Part shown: positions 46,468 to 59,000 of the stretch, in pieces
Layout of the letters: every line of letters starts with the position of its first letter
Numbering within the stretch: position 1 is the first letter of the stretch
Source of the DNA: Leucosporidium creatinivorum
Taxonomy: Eukaryota; Basidiomycota; Microbotryomycetes; Leucosporidiales; Leucosporidiaceae
Assembly: GCA_001600635.1 (NCBI GenBank)
Contig: BCKL01000037.1
Location: 92,185-156,184, forward strand
Reading direction: 5' to 3'
Length of the DNA stretch: 64,000 nucleotides
Program-made: the position numbers and the translations under genes
The notes under the pieces: model-generated
The model's input: the letters and a program-made list of their open reading frames with translations, nothing else
The model's database searches: none
What the model was told of the DNA's origin: nothing

Positions 46468-49201
46468 CTAATCAGCCTTTTCTGCCACGCAGAACTTCTT
46501 GTGGAAGCGACGGTGTCCCTTCTGGCAGCTGTGAAGCGAGGAGCGAGTCGATGGTCAGCGCCGAGAAGCGGAGAAGAAGACAAGGGCGACGGGAAGGAAT
46601 ACGAGCGGGACGCACAAGGTACTGCAGTACTTGACCTTGTCTGCGAGAGACGTAAGAGGTCAGCGGAGCCTCAAAGCGCCAATAACGAGCGACGCTTAAA
46701 TCGCGCCTGCTGGGGCGGGTCAGCGAGTTCGAGAGGAGACGGCTCACGGCATCCGGTACACTTCAAAAGCTTGCTTGAGGTGGCGTTACAGCCGTCGCAC
46801 GTCTCCCTGCGAACGTGAGCCAACGTAAATAGTCAGTGACGACGAACATCGGCTCTCGACGCCTCGAGCTCACAGCAACGCTGTTCCTCCGCTGTAGAGG
46901 GTGACTACCCTCCTCTCGGCCGGCGCACCGAGTTGCGTGTCACACTGTGCGCAACATCCCTTCCTCTCTTCCTTGTGCGGTACTCCGACTCCAGCAGGCG
47001 GGACGGGGAGGCCAGGCGATCCGTCGACGGCGTAGATCTTGTCCCATTCTGCCGCGGCGGCAGGGTACAGCTTGGCGATGAGCTTGACCGTGCGCGCCGA
47101 GATGCCGTCCAAGCCGGCGAGAGCGGTGTCGCGAGTGTCCGAGGGCTCCTGCTGGAGCCAGTAGGTTTTGACCTTCTCGGCGAGGAGATTAACCTCGTTT
47201 GAGCTCGTGGAGGTCGAGGGAGAGGTCGGGGCCGCCAAAGAGGAGCACGAGGAAGTTGAGCTCTCCAAGTAGCTCAGGGAGGTGGATGCTGTCGATGGGG
47301 GTCGAGGCGATGAGCGGACGAAGCGAATCGTGAGCTCGCCGGAAGTAGGTGGCGGCTTCGGTCTGGGCGGGGGGGCCGGGGACCCAGGACGTGTTGATAG
47401 CTTGGAAGCCGTCTTTCAGAGATGCGAAAAGACGCTTAACGTGAAGGAGTGATTTGGTGAAGCGGGAGGGCTTAGAGTCGAGGCCCTGTTCGGCGACGGC
47501 GAGAGAAGGTCAGCGACTGCCGCTGGTGAGCTCCGCAAAACTCACAGCTTGGACGAACGTCTGGATCTCATGGCGTTGTTTGGTCTCGTCTGCCGCCTGT
47601 GCCATGAGGTGACAGAAGACGGCCGATTTGGGACGACCGAAGGCCTGGATGTGCTCCAGTCCGGCCTCGCGCGCCTCGCGAGCCTTCTGTGCGCCCATGA
47701 GAGTCTTGATGCGAAGGAGGGTAGGTACGAACGAGCGAGGATTGAGCTTCTCGTGCGCGGAGATGGAATTTTGAATTAGGGAGAAGGCGTGGTGGTCGAC
47801 GATGCAGCTCTTGCTCGTCCCCGAGGTGTGCAGAGCGTGCTCGGTCTCCGCCTTGTGAAGGGAGAAGCCTGTACAAAAGAAAGTCAGTCAGAAGTATCTA
47901 AAGTAGAACAAGTATACTTGCAGATGGTCGGATCGAGCTCGAGGAGGTCGGCCAGGCGGTGACCGAGCTGTTTAAAGTTGGCTCAGCTCCGAGCCTACAA
48001 TCAGCGAAGGACGGGACCCACCTTGATGAAGTCCTTATCGCGCTCGCAGTCCACAAATGCTACACCCGCCATGACGCTGATGCGGTAGGTCCAGACGTTC
48101 CACTCGCCCGAGACTTCGAGCTGCGGTCGCCGAGCGGAGTTCATTGAGGGCTGAGGGGGTTGTGGCTCGTTCTGGCAGACGCTGCGCGAGGTAGAAGGGT
48201 CAGAAATGATCCATCTTCGTTTCTTACGACGAGGCAGGGAAGAGCTTACCGGTACAGAAGGCGGTACGCCACCAGCCTCGAGAAGAAGTCTTGGGCTCGA
48301 ACCATGCCGACGAGGAAGAGCACAGTCTCGGGGTGGTTGGAGACAGTCTCGGTGTACTGGAAGAGCTCCATGAGCTTGCGAAGCTCGTGTACGATGTGAT
48401 TGCGAAGGTAAGTGTTGGGAGGGCTGGAGGAGTGGGCGGTCAGCTCAACGCCGAGCGCCAGTGGAAGGACGGCGTACGGAAGCTTGGTACAGCGCATGAG
48501 CGCGTCGAGAACACGAACAGCATCGTTTTTCTGTGGACGTGAGCGAGAAGTCAGCCCTGTGACTCCTTCCGAGGGTTCACGGAAGCTTACCATCGTCAGC
48601 GCCGCCTTCAACAAGAGATCGACACAATCGACTAGCATGAGCCTATCCTCCTCGGTGCGAACCTCGAGCGTCATCGTCAACTCGATGAGCTGCTGTCCAC
48701 ATCCTTTGGCAAGAGCATTGCAGACCTCCATGTTGTCGTTTCGGCCGACGCCGTGCAGCCAATCGGCGAGGGCGGCGAGGGCTCCTCGTCTCGTCTCGGG
48801 CGACTCGAGCTGCTTGCCCAGGACGCCGTATGTGCCGTAGAGACGAAGAAGCACTTCTAGGTGGGTATCGACGCCGAGCTTCCCTACGAGCACGGTCGCC
48901 GCTTGGCGGAGGCGGAGGTCGTCCGAACCGAACAGCAGGCGAAGGGTCGCTGCATGCTTAGGCCACGACTTGACCATAGCTTTGTAGGCTGACCTTTGCT
49001 CTTCTGCAGGCTTGTAAACTGTACGAAAGTCAGCCCGAACTTGTGCACCGGAGAGCGGGAGGACGAACCGGGCAAATCGAACATGCTGGCTGCTGCTCTT
49101 GAACAGGCTTTGATATTCTGCTCATCGCCGAGGAGCTTGAGTAGAGGGCCTAGTGTTTGCTTGTGCTGCTTGGTAGCCGTAGGTCGCTTCTTGGGCGCCA
49201 T
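46468..49201 (-). CDS. MYND zinc-finger protein with ARM-like N-terminus (copy 1)
   Basis: ATG at 49201 (MAPKKRPTATKQHKQTLG), TAG at 46470-46468, about ten exons. The N-terminal two thirds are helical repeats: LLKLLGDEQNIKACSRAAAS, TLRLLFGSDDLRLRQAA, LGKQLESPETRRGALAALAD, LALGVELTAHSSSPPNTYL. Then LGHRLADLLELDPTIC and GKGCCAQCDTQLGAPAERRV. The C-terminal MYND finger reads ETCDGCNATSSKLLKCTGC, HKVKYCSTFCQKGHRRFH, KKFC. Exon order and introns agree with the copy at 43336-46173, which shows tandem duplication. Alternative upstream start at 49321 exists but adds a poorly conserved stretch. Function unknown; a scaffold binding Pro-rich partners is the family-based guess. Confidence 0.82.
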
Positions 49202-49642
49202 CGAGTTCGAAACGAGGTAAGGGGAGGAGGAAGAGAAGCGTGAGGACAAGGGTGGGTAGCGAAAGGGGAGCGGACGGCCGATGAGGTACGACTTTGCTCG
49301 GCTGCCGAGCACTCTCATCACAAGTATTGGATCAGCTCTAAGCGTCGAATGGGCTCCGAAAGTCCAGCTCAGCTTTGAGGGGTTCGGCGCCGAGTGGCCC
49401 CAGCGACAGAGCGCGGTGAGGTGCTGTACCAGGCTGTGAGCGGTCTACACTAGCAGGCATGCTCAAATAACAGCTCTTGTACTGGTCCCTCTTTCCTTGC
49501 GAAACCCTCCTGTATTCTAGCCGTCACAGCGTGCGCAAACTGCTTCTTCGGCGATAAGGTCGCTCTCTCGACAGCGCCGCCACATTACGTCTCGGTCCCT
49601 CGCGCTCGGCAGAGCATGTACAGCACTTCAGAAACTTCCATT
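49202..49642. other. Intergenic region
   Basis: Promoter side of MYND copy 1 and 3' flank of PAM17. No other feature was recognised. Confidence 0.5.
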
Positions 49643-50691
49643 TCACAGCACACGGTCGGCGCCATCTCCGAACGCGGCCTTGCGCGAGTGGGCTGCCTGG
49701 TCGCGGAGCCAGACGCGGTAGAGGCGGAGGCTGGAGACGTGCTCGGCGTAGTACTGATGATGTGGAGTCGCGCGGGCAGAAGAGTTTTGAAGGCGGGAAG
49801 AATGGCAGGGTGGACATTGGTGAGTGCAGGGACGAGGGGTGGGGTCGAGGAGCGGGAGGAAGGGCGAAAATGAACGGCGAGAACTAGGTCAGCGAGGGGT
49901 CTCCGAGCAAGCGAAAGCTGGCAACATACATCAGGGACCGGGTTGGACACCGACTGCCTCGAAGGATCCGCTCGGTGACGCTTGATGTGCTCGAAGAAGT
50001 CTGCTCGGCGAAGGGGTTAGCTCGGTCTTCTCTGAGCCTCTCCAGCTCGCGCCGCCCCTCAGAAACAGCAAAAGATCCAACTCACCCTTCTCCTTAGCCT
50101 CGAACGCCTTCAATGCCTTCCTGTGGGTCAACCTCCAAATCTGGTTGCCGAGTACAGGTCCAACCAGCCATCCAACAACTCCGCAACCGATAGCAGCAGC
50201 GCCGAGGACGTAGACTGCTTCCACACCCATGATGAGGGACCCAGCGTCGGCTTCGATGCTGGCAAAGTAGTTGACTCCAATCCCGAGACCTGGCGAGGAG
50301 AGAGCCGGGAGAGGCAAGCAGCGGGTCAGCGTTCGGCGTTGAGCTTCAGGCTGCGCCGAGCAGAGCAGGATTATGTTCTGAAAGTGTAGAGGAACAGCTA
50401 GACCACTCACCGACGATAGTGGTTGGTACAGAAGCAGCGAGACCGATGATGCGCTGCTGTTTCCTCATCTTGAGGAAAGTGGGCCAATCGAGCTGCTGAG
50501 CTTGTACAGGGCGGGGTGCCGGTGCTATAAGAGGGTACAAAAAGTGACTTGAGCTACCCCTGTTCTGCTGTAATCCCTTCGCGCGCCGACTCACCAGCCG
50601 CATGACGGAAAGCAGAGCTCGAAAAGGGTCGCCGAACGAGAGGCGTAGTGGTAGGCAGCCGAGAAATGAGAGATACGGTCCGGAACGACAT
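49643..50691 (-). CDS. PAM17: Presequence translocase motor subunit Pam17
   Basis: Inner-membrane subunit of the TIM23-associated import motor. ATG at 50691, TGA at 49645-49643, five exons, 198 residues. Residues 1-30 are a basic, Ser/Thr-rich mitochondrial presequence (RTVSLISRLPTTTPLVRRPF). LDWPTFLKMRKQQRIIG precedes two membrane segments (about 57-82 and 93-116: VEAVYVLGAAAIGCGVVGWL). The C-terminus DFFEHIKRHRADPSRQSV and YYAEHVSSLRLYRVWLRDQ matches the YYGE-x-I-x-S-x2-DYRQWL pattern of Pam17. The last intron is unusually long for the locus (about 190 nt, 49750-49936). Confidence 0.92.
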
Positions 50692-51085
50692 ATTGTGCTG
50701 TAGGACTTGAGACGAGATGAGCGCAGGAAGCCAAGAGCGGCGCTTTCGAAGCTCAGCGAGGTTGCCCTCCGTTGGTTTCCTGCTTGTACCGAGTGGTCGC
50801 TTCTAAGGGCTTCTAATCGACTTGTGAGTACTACAGAGCTCTGTGACGGCGTGCTCGAGCTTACCCTGGTCTCTTACAGCTTCTCCATCGCCGACAAACG
50901 CGTGCTTTCCTGCTCGACCTTACGCGCGCCGTTTCTCGCCGTCCAGGTGAGCTACAGAGCTCGCTTCAGGCTCGAGAGTGCTCTTGCTGATACCCTTGTA
51001 CTCTGCAGACCCTGTCGCTACACTTCCCCTAAGCCGCCCGACGCGTCCACATTTCCCTTCTTCGCCTTTCTCAGCTCGCTTCAAC
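50692..51085. other. Divergent intergenic region
   Basis: Shared promoter space of PAM17 and the BTB gene. Polypyrimidine tract before 51086. Nothing else was recognised. Confidence 0.5.
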
Positions 51086-52874
51086 ATGTCGCAGCGCTAC
51101 AGCGTCCTCGACGACGATTCCGAGGTCCTCACCCTCACTTCCAACACCGCCTTCACCAAAACCTGGACTGTCTCGTGGAAGTTTGACGCCAACCTCGGCG
51201 GTCTCGAGGGCAGCGACATCCCCTGCGTCGACGACCTCGACATCGACCTACCTGGAAAGTGGAGCTTCATCGTCAGAAGTCGCCCCCACGACAAACAGTC
51301 CAAGACGCTACAGTGCGGGCTCGCCTGGTTGGGAAGCTCGGTCGGCGCCGTGGGCAGTCGCGGATGCTCGCTTTCGTACCGCTTCTACGCTTTGGGGGTC
51401 GGTCACCGTCGTCAGGACGTAGTTGTTGGTACCGAGAAGATTGCTGCCGCTGGCGAGTGCTAGCCACGGGATGCACTTGGCGAGGCACCGGATCTGAACA
51501 TCAACTTGCGCTCGGCCGCTTACGACGCCTACCCCTCGGTGGACCTTGACATGCATCGTTCGTGGCGCCTCGACCTGACGATGTCGACGGAGGACGCCGA
51601 AGCCATGTCTCGCCCGGCCAAAGCCAAAACGGCGATTGCCTTCAACTGTGCGTGTCGAGCTGGGCCTCTCTCAGCCCTTGGTAGCCTTACTGACCTCTTG
51701 CCTCTAACATATCACTGCCCCTCCTTCTCGCACACCATACTCGTCACACCCCTGCGCAGCCTACACCCTCTCACGCCAAGCCGCCGACGTCCGCTTCGTC
51801 TTCCCCAAGCGCAACCTCGAGCTCTGGTCGACCACCAACGCCCTCGAGATGGCTTCTCCCACGCTCAAGACTCTCTTCGCCGGAGGCATGGTCGACGTCA
51901 AGCCCAAGATCAACGGCAAGAGGAGGAAGAGCGAGGGTCCCTCGGCGACTGCTACCCCCGCCGTGGAGGAGGAAGAGCTCGACGACTCGGACGACGAAGG
52001 CGACGATGTCTACTGCGGAGTCGACTCGGATGACGAGGGCAGCCTTGTCGACGAGGATGGAGCGTCGGGCGAGGGGAACGGCGCAGAGGGCAAGGAGAAC
52101 TCGAGGAAGCCGAACCGCGAGCTGCCCTCGGTGGAGGATGGAGCCGTCTACCAGCAGCTCGACATCAGGACAACCGCTTTCACGACCTACCGCGCCGTCC
52201 TCCTCTGGCTCGCCTCCTCCCACATCGACTTTGCGCCCCTCCGCTCCTCCTCCCCCTCCTCCTCCAACACCCGCAAAGCCCACCTCAAGACCTTCCACGC
52301 CGCCAACCCCTCTCTTCCCATCCCCTCCTCCCCCAAATCCATCTTCCGCCTCGCACACCACCTCCAACTCTCTACTCTCCCCTCCCTCGCTCTCGCCTCC
52401 TTTTCCTCGCAGCTCACGACTACCAACCTCGCCGCTGAGCTCTTCAGTCCCGAGGCTATGAAGTACGAGGAGTTGAGGAAGGTGGTCGTCGAGGTCGCGG
52501 CTACGCAGTGGGCTAGTGTCAAGGGAAGCGAGGGGATGAAGGAGGTGCAGGAGAGGATGAGGGAGGATGAGGGCTTGAGTTTGAGGTTCGCCAAGGTCAT
52601 GAGTGAGTTGATTATGAAAATTCGAGCTTGTGGGAGGGCGAGGAGGAGTAGCTGGCTCTACTCGTATGCAAGGAGCTTGATTTACAGAGACGAACGGGGC
52701 TCGGCGATCGTTTCGGCGAAGCTTGAGCGTTTATCATCGAGAACCCGGCGTCTGACGTACAACGAGAGTATACGCACGGTAGCTGTATCACCTCAGTGCA
52801 CTCCAGAACACTACACTTCCATCCAGAGCGTACAGAGCGCTCGGCGAGGCCCCGAACCGAGCAGCCGCTTCTGA
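51086..52874 (+). CDS. BTB/POZ-domain protein with in-frame TAG or tiny intron
   Basis: ATG at 51086 (MSQRYSVLDDDSEV). The N-terminal domain has KTWTVSWKFDANL and GKWSFIVRSRP, a beta-rich MATH-like part. A TAG lies in frame at 51461-51463, but the same frame continues with DLNINLRSAAYDAYPSVDLD. Removing a 45-nt GTAG...CTAG segment (51419-51463) would restore it, so either a minimal intron or a nonsense change is present. After an intron near 51650-51761 the BTB core follows: YTLSRQAADVRFVFPKRN, ALEMASPTLKTLFAGGM, then an acidic insert (about 60 residues) and helices (FRLAHHLQLSTLPSLALAS). BTB proteins commonly recruit substrates to Cul3 ubiquitin ligases. The C-terminus beyond 52600 is unsure because a GTGAGTTGA donor-like site follows AAGGTCATGA. 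Confidence 0.6.
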
Positions 52875-53072
52875 GCGAGCTACGACGCGTTTGGTGCACT
52901 CTTGGCAACTGGGAACTGTATAAGACCCTTCTCAGACCATCTCCACTGCGCTACGGCTCTTCACCGAGCCCGATTGAGCGACCTCATCTCCCGCTCAAGC
53001 CAGCTCTCGACCGCGCGCCGCTCCTTGCCCTCCGTTCAAATCGCCTCGTTTCTACTCGACTTCGCTACAGCA

Positions 53073-56000
53073 ATGGACGGGGCACCACCCGAAGAAGATT
53101 TCGACAAACTCTCTGCAGAAGAACGAGCAGCTCACAAGGTACAGCTTCGTCCGCTCGCTTGTTTGGCGCCCCCAGCTGACCCGACTCTACAGAGCTGGAA
53201 AGCGAGGCTATCAGCCTACACGGAGCTCATATCGACCTTCAAAGATGCTTCGCCTTCCACGTTCACGCCCTACATCACCAACACCGAGCTATTAAAGGGC
53301 TTCGTCCGCGATTCGAACGCTGTCGCGCAGGAGAAGGGAGTGGAGGCAGTTATCTCGTTCTTGGAGGGCGGTGGGAAGCAGGCAGCAAAGTGAGTTCGAC
53401 TTCATAATGCTACAGAGCTGCACGAGCTAGCCGCGGCCGCTCAAATGAGCTACAGCGGCTCGGACGAGCTCGTTGGTTGAGCGAGCGGAGGGCTGACTTT
53501 CGCTTGTCACGCTGCACAGGACTAGGTCCGAGGTCGTTCCTTCGGTCGTCGAGAAGTGTTTGGGATCAGCGAGGGTCAGTCTGTCGCTCTACAGCCCTTC
53601 GCAGCCCCCGCTGACCTCCGCTTCCGCTCGCAAACAACCAGGCTGGCACTCGGACGAAGGCTATCGAGCTCTGCTTGCTCTACGTCGAGTGCGAGGAAGA
53701 TCAAGGAGAGGGTGTCGTCGTAAGTATCTCCCGTTCTTGACGAGTGCCGAGCCAGCAAGCTGACGCTCAAGTCGCGCCCAGACGGACGTATCGCCAGGAC
53801 TAGATGTCAAGCAGCCCAAGGTCGTAGCAGGCTCAGTCAGCGTGCTCAAGGAGATGGTTCGGTGTGTATCCCGCTGCTCGCACCGCGCCGAGGGCGAGCT
53901 GACCCTTGAACGCCGACCACCAGCCTCTTCGGACCCAAGACCGTCTCCCTCAAGCCCATTCTCCGCCTTCTCCCCAAGATCTTCGCGCACGCCGACAAGA
54001 CGGTCCGACTGGAAGGAACGGGCCTAGCTCTGGCTCTGCACGCCTATCTCGGCCCCGCCCTCGATTCGCACTTGACGGAGCTCAAGCCGGTGCAGGTCAA
54101 GGAGCTCGGCGAGGCGTTCGCTGCTGCGGATGCTAAAGGAGAAGGATTTGGTGCGGTCAAGCAGACGAGGTTTACGAGGAGTCAGCAGAGGGAGAGGGAC
54201 GTCAAGGAGGCGGAGGGCGCTCTCGAGGGAACGAATGGGGAGGACGCTGGTGAGTCTCCGCTTCGCAGCTCCTCGAGCTCCACCGTTGACCCTTTATGAT
54301 GTGATCCACAGTCGAAGAGGAAGCCGAAGAAGCCCCTCCTTCCGCCTTCGACCTCGCCGAACCAGTCGATGTCCTCTCCAAGCTGCCCGAAGATTTCTAC
54401 ACCCATTTATCCTCCTCGAAATGGAAGGACCGCAAAGAACTCGCTCTCGAACCCCTCCTCTCGCTCATCAAAGTCCCTCGCCTCCAATCCGGCAACTACA
54501 CCGAACTCGCCTCCGCCCTCGCCGCGAGGATGACCGACGCCAATGTCGTTTGCGTGGCGCTGGCGGCCAATTGTCTCGAGGCACTGGCGTTGGGGTTGAG
54601 GCTGGAGTTTGCCAAGTATAAGGGATCGGTCGTGGCGCCGATTTTGGCCAGGACCAAGGAGAAGAAGGCGAGCGTGTTGGATGCTCTCGGGGCGGCATTG
54701 GACGCTGTCTTCCAGTCGGCGAGTCGTGCTTCCTTCTATCCTCGATTACTTCTGCTAACCCCTTTTCAATTACAGACCACCATCGCCGACATCACCGAGG
54801 AAGTCGTCACCTCATCAAAGGACAAGAACCCCTCCGTCAAAGCCGAGACGATCAAATGGTACACGCGCTCCCTCACCACCACTTCTACCCCACCACCAAA
54901 AGCCGACCTCGACCCTCTCTTCGACTCCTTCAAGAAGGCCCTCGAGGACTCGAACGAGCCCGTTCGAGCTGCTGCTGCCGAGGCGCTGGGGACGTTGATG
55001 AAGGTCGTGGGGGAGAAGGTGCTGGGCGGGAAGGTCGAGACGTTGGATGATTTGAGGAAGCAGAAGGTCAAGGAGGCGTTCGAGAAGGCGGAGGTTAGGT
55101 GCAAGAATGGCGTCGGAGCAGGAGCGGGAGCCAGATCGGCGCCGCCGACGGCTGCTGCTGCTGCTCCTCCTGCGGCTAAGCCCAAGCCAGTGAGTTCTGA
55201 TCATCTCCTATCCGTACCAGAAGCTGACCCGCCTTCCTACCTAAAGAGACCGCCCGTCGCCAACAAGGAGAACGCCGCCCCTCCCGCCGAGAGGCCCGCT
55301 TCGCCACCACCACCGCCACCAGCAGCTGCACCGAAGGGTCCTCCTGCTCGTCTTCTCGTAAGCTTTTACCGCTCTCACTTTCTTCTACTCGCTAACCTCC
55401 TCAAACAGGCCAAGAAACCTCCCGTCGCCTCCACCTCTGCTCCTCCAGCCGCCTCCGCACCGAAGCCCAAACCAGTCCCAGCAGCCGCCGCCTCCGCACC
55501 CAAAGCCGCGTCCAAGCCTTCGGAGCCGCTGAAGTACAAGATGTCGCAAGAGGACGCCGAGGCGCAAGTCGAGGGAGGAGCGCTGCCCGAGGCGATGATC
55601 GCGCAGCTCAGCGACGCCAATTGGAAGCAGAGGTTGGAGGGGATCACGGCGCTGCATGATTGGCTGGCGGGTGGGGAGATGAATGGCGTGGAGAGCGAGT
55701 TGGTGGTGAGGTGGTTGAGCAAGAAGCCTGGGTGGAAGGAGAGCAACTTCCAGGTAAGGGCTCTTGCTCTTCGTCGCTGATAACACTTTCACTGATTCCC
55801 GCTACCATCCCACAAGGTCGGCGCCAAGATGTTCGGTATCTTCCAGCTCCTTGCTGAGCGGTCACCCTCGTTCGCCAAAAGCTCGGCCGCCCTTTCGATC
55901 CCCGCCCTCTCCGAGAAACTCGGCGACATGAAGCTCAAGAAGCCTGCTGGAGACGCTCTCTCTACCTACGCCGAGAAGACCTCGTTGCAGTTCGTCCTCG

Positions 56001-59000
56001 GTCTCGGTGCGTTGCTCCTCCTCACCCCCGTCGAGACCCTCCCTGACCTTCGCGCTACTCTCCGATAGCCTACGAGCCCATGTCGAAGCAGAAGGCTCCC
56101 AAGGCGCAAGCCGACGCCATGGTCTGGGTCGACCAAGTCATCCGCGAGTTTGGTATCGTCGGCCTCTCGATTCGCGACTTGATCGAATACCTCAAGGTCG
56201 GCCTCAAGAGCTCAAACGCTGCCGTCAGGACCAACGCGACCAAGACGCTCGTCACTCTGAGGCTCTACGTCGGAGCAGGTGGGTCATGCTCTCCAGCTAT
56301 TAGGATGCACGAGCTGACCTCGGTCGATCCCCTTCGCAGACATCGTCTCCTTCCTCCAAGACCTCAACCCTCAACTCCTCACCACCATCGAGTCCGACTT
56401 CGCCAAGGTGTCGGGCGAGTCACCTCCCGAGCCAACTCGGGTCGGCGCCGACACCGTCGTCGCAGCTGCCCCGGCGGCTAGCGGAGGAGGGAAGGGAGGC
56501 AAGGGCAAGGCCGTCGCGGCCGAGGACGATGCTCTCGACGAGCTCTTCCCTCGTGTCGAGCTCGACAAGCTCATCCCGTCAGCAGCCATCGCCGCTTCGG
56601 GAGACGCCAACTGGAAGATCCGAAAGGAAGCGTTGGAGACGATTCAGTCGATTCTCGAGGCCAACAAGAGGCTCAAGCCGAGCAACCTCAGTGAGCAAAG
56701 CTTCGTCTGCCGATTAATCCGCTCGTATTAACGCTTGTCACCCCGCAGCGGACCTCTCGACCCCGCTGAAGCAGCGATTGGCCGACAGCAACAAGATCGT
56801 TCAGCAGCTCGCCCTCGACATCGTCTCGCGGATAGCTACCGGCATGGGCAAAGGCTTCGACAAGCACTCCCGCACTTTCGCTGCTCCCACCGCTCAAGTC
56901 CTGTCCGAGTCCAAGGCGCCCATTCGAGCAGCGGCCATCGTCACCCTTTCCGCCATCGCCGACGCCGCCGGACTCGACACGATGATCAGCTCGTTCGAGA
57001 AGCCTCTCGACTCGGCCAACCCACTCCTCCGCAAGGAGCTGCTGGCCTGGCTCGAGGCGAGGTGTGCGGATGAGGACATCGTCGCCACGCTCGACTTGGC
57101 GCCCATCGCTGGATCGGTGCTCGGCTGCCTGGAGGATCGTACGGCCGAGGTCCGCAAGTCGGCGACCGCCATTCTCCCCGCCATCGTTACTCGCGCCGGC
57201 TACAACGTCGTCATGGACCTCACCTCGAAGCTCAAGCCAGCCTCGAGGAGTACCGTTATTCCCCTCATCGAAGCTGCTCGGAGCACCGCTTCGTCGGCTC
57301 CAGCGCCTGCAGCAGCAACGGCGAAAGCTGCTCCATCCGCCCCGACCTCTGCACCCACATCTCGACCAGCCTCGGTCGCCTCCAAGCCCCCGGCCGCCGC
57401 CGCCCCCAAGCCGCTCGGGGCATCTCGCCCAGCGACTGGTGTCTCGAAGACTCTCCGTACGGTCGCCTCCTCCGCGTCACTCGCTCCCCTAGACGACCCT
57501 CCAGCTCGAGCTTCGAGTGCTCTCCGCAAGCCACCAGCTCTCGCCAGCAAGTCGCTCGCCTCCGCCACAACTTCGTCCCGCGCCTCTCCCGTCCCCTCCG
57601 CCACTTCGCCCTCCAGCGGCAAAGAAGCTCCCTTCACCAACGCCGACCCCAAGCCCAAGACTGTTCGCGCGGCTAAGGAGACGGGCTCGCTCAAGTGGGT
57701 CATTGAGGGAACGCCGAGACAGGATCAGGTCGACGCCCTCCTGCAGCAGATGACTCCCAACACTGCGCCCGACCTCCTCGCCCAGCTCTTCAGCAAAGAT
57801 CACAACGCCGAACGCGACTTTGCTGCCGCCCTCACGACCCTCGACGAGTGCGCCAAGGACGAAGGAGCGGCAGCGGCGATGTACGACCTCAGCCCCGAAG
57901 AGATGCGCGCGAGGCTCGTCGTCAACGTTGATGTCATGTTCAAGTACATCACTCTGAGGCTGGCGCTCACAAGCACGACCATCACCGTCAAGTGCCTCGA
58001 CCTCATCGACCACCTTGTCCCTGTCCTCGACGCCGAGGGCTACAAGCTGTCGGACTACGAGACTTCGGCGCTCCTTATCAGTCTCATCGCCAAGGTGAAT
58101 GTCATCGCCTCAGGCCTACCTCTGCATTCTCTGACTTCCTCTTCCACGGCAGGTCGGCGACCCCAAGGAGACGATTCGCAACCGCGTCCGCGCCATCTTC
58201 AAGGACATCTGCCGCGTCTACCCCTTCTCCAAGGTCTTCAACTCGATTCTCGAGCACGGCCTCGTCTCCAAGAACGCCAGGATTCGCGCCGAGTCAGCTG
58301 AGGAGCTCGGTCGCCTCTTCACCCAGCACGGCCCCAACGCCTTCCCCGTCGCCAAAGCACTTCCCCTTATCGCCAAGCTCATCAGCGACCGCGATGCTAC
58401 CGTCCGCACAGCTGCTCTGCACGCTGTTGGAGCCGTCTACTCGCATCTCGGCGCCGACCAGACTTGGAAGCTCGTCGGCCAGATCCCCGACAAGGAGAAG
58501 TCGATGCTCGAGGAGCGCCTCAAGCGCACTGCAGGCGGTAGCGGACCATCGAGCGGAGTGTCTAGCGCCGTTGCTTCGCCCGCTCGGTTCTCCACACCTG
58601 TCGGTCGAGTTGGAACTCCCTCGCGCGTCTCGGCAGGCAGCGCACCTGGCTCGCCAGCAAACGGCGTCCCTCGAGGACTCCCAGCACGGCCAGGAGTGTC
58701 TCGTCTCGTTCGTCCTCAGAGCGTCATCCCCGCCCACGTCGTTCCTCCCGCCATCGAATCGGCGCCTTCCCCTCGCAAACCCACCCTCTCCGGCCTGCAG
58801 CAGCCTCGACAACTCGCGCGGCCTTCCTCCACTTCGACTTCGTCCTCTCGCATTCCTTCCAACCCTTCCATCGCCTCGTCTCGCACCGTCGTCGACGATT
58901 ATGACCTCGCCTCTACCAGCGAGCCCTTCGACAACGCCTCCCTCATCGACTCACTCGACACGCAGGATCTCGCCAAGTGCGCCGATGCACTCAAGCAGGT

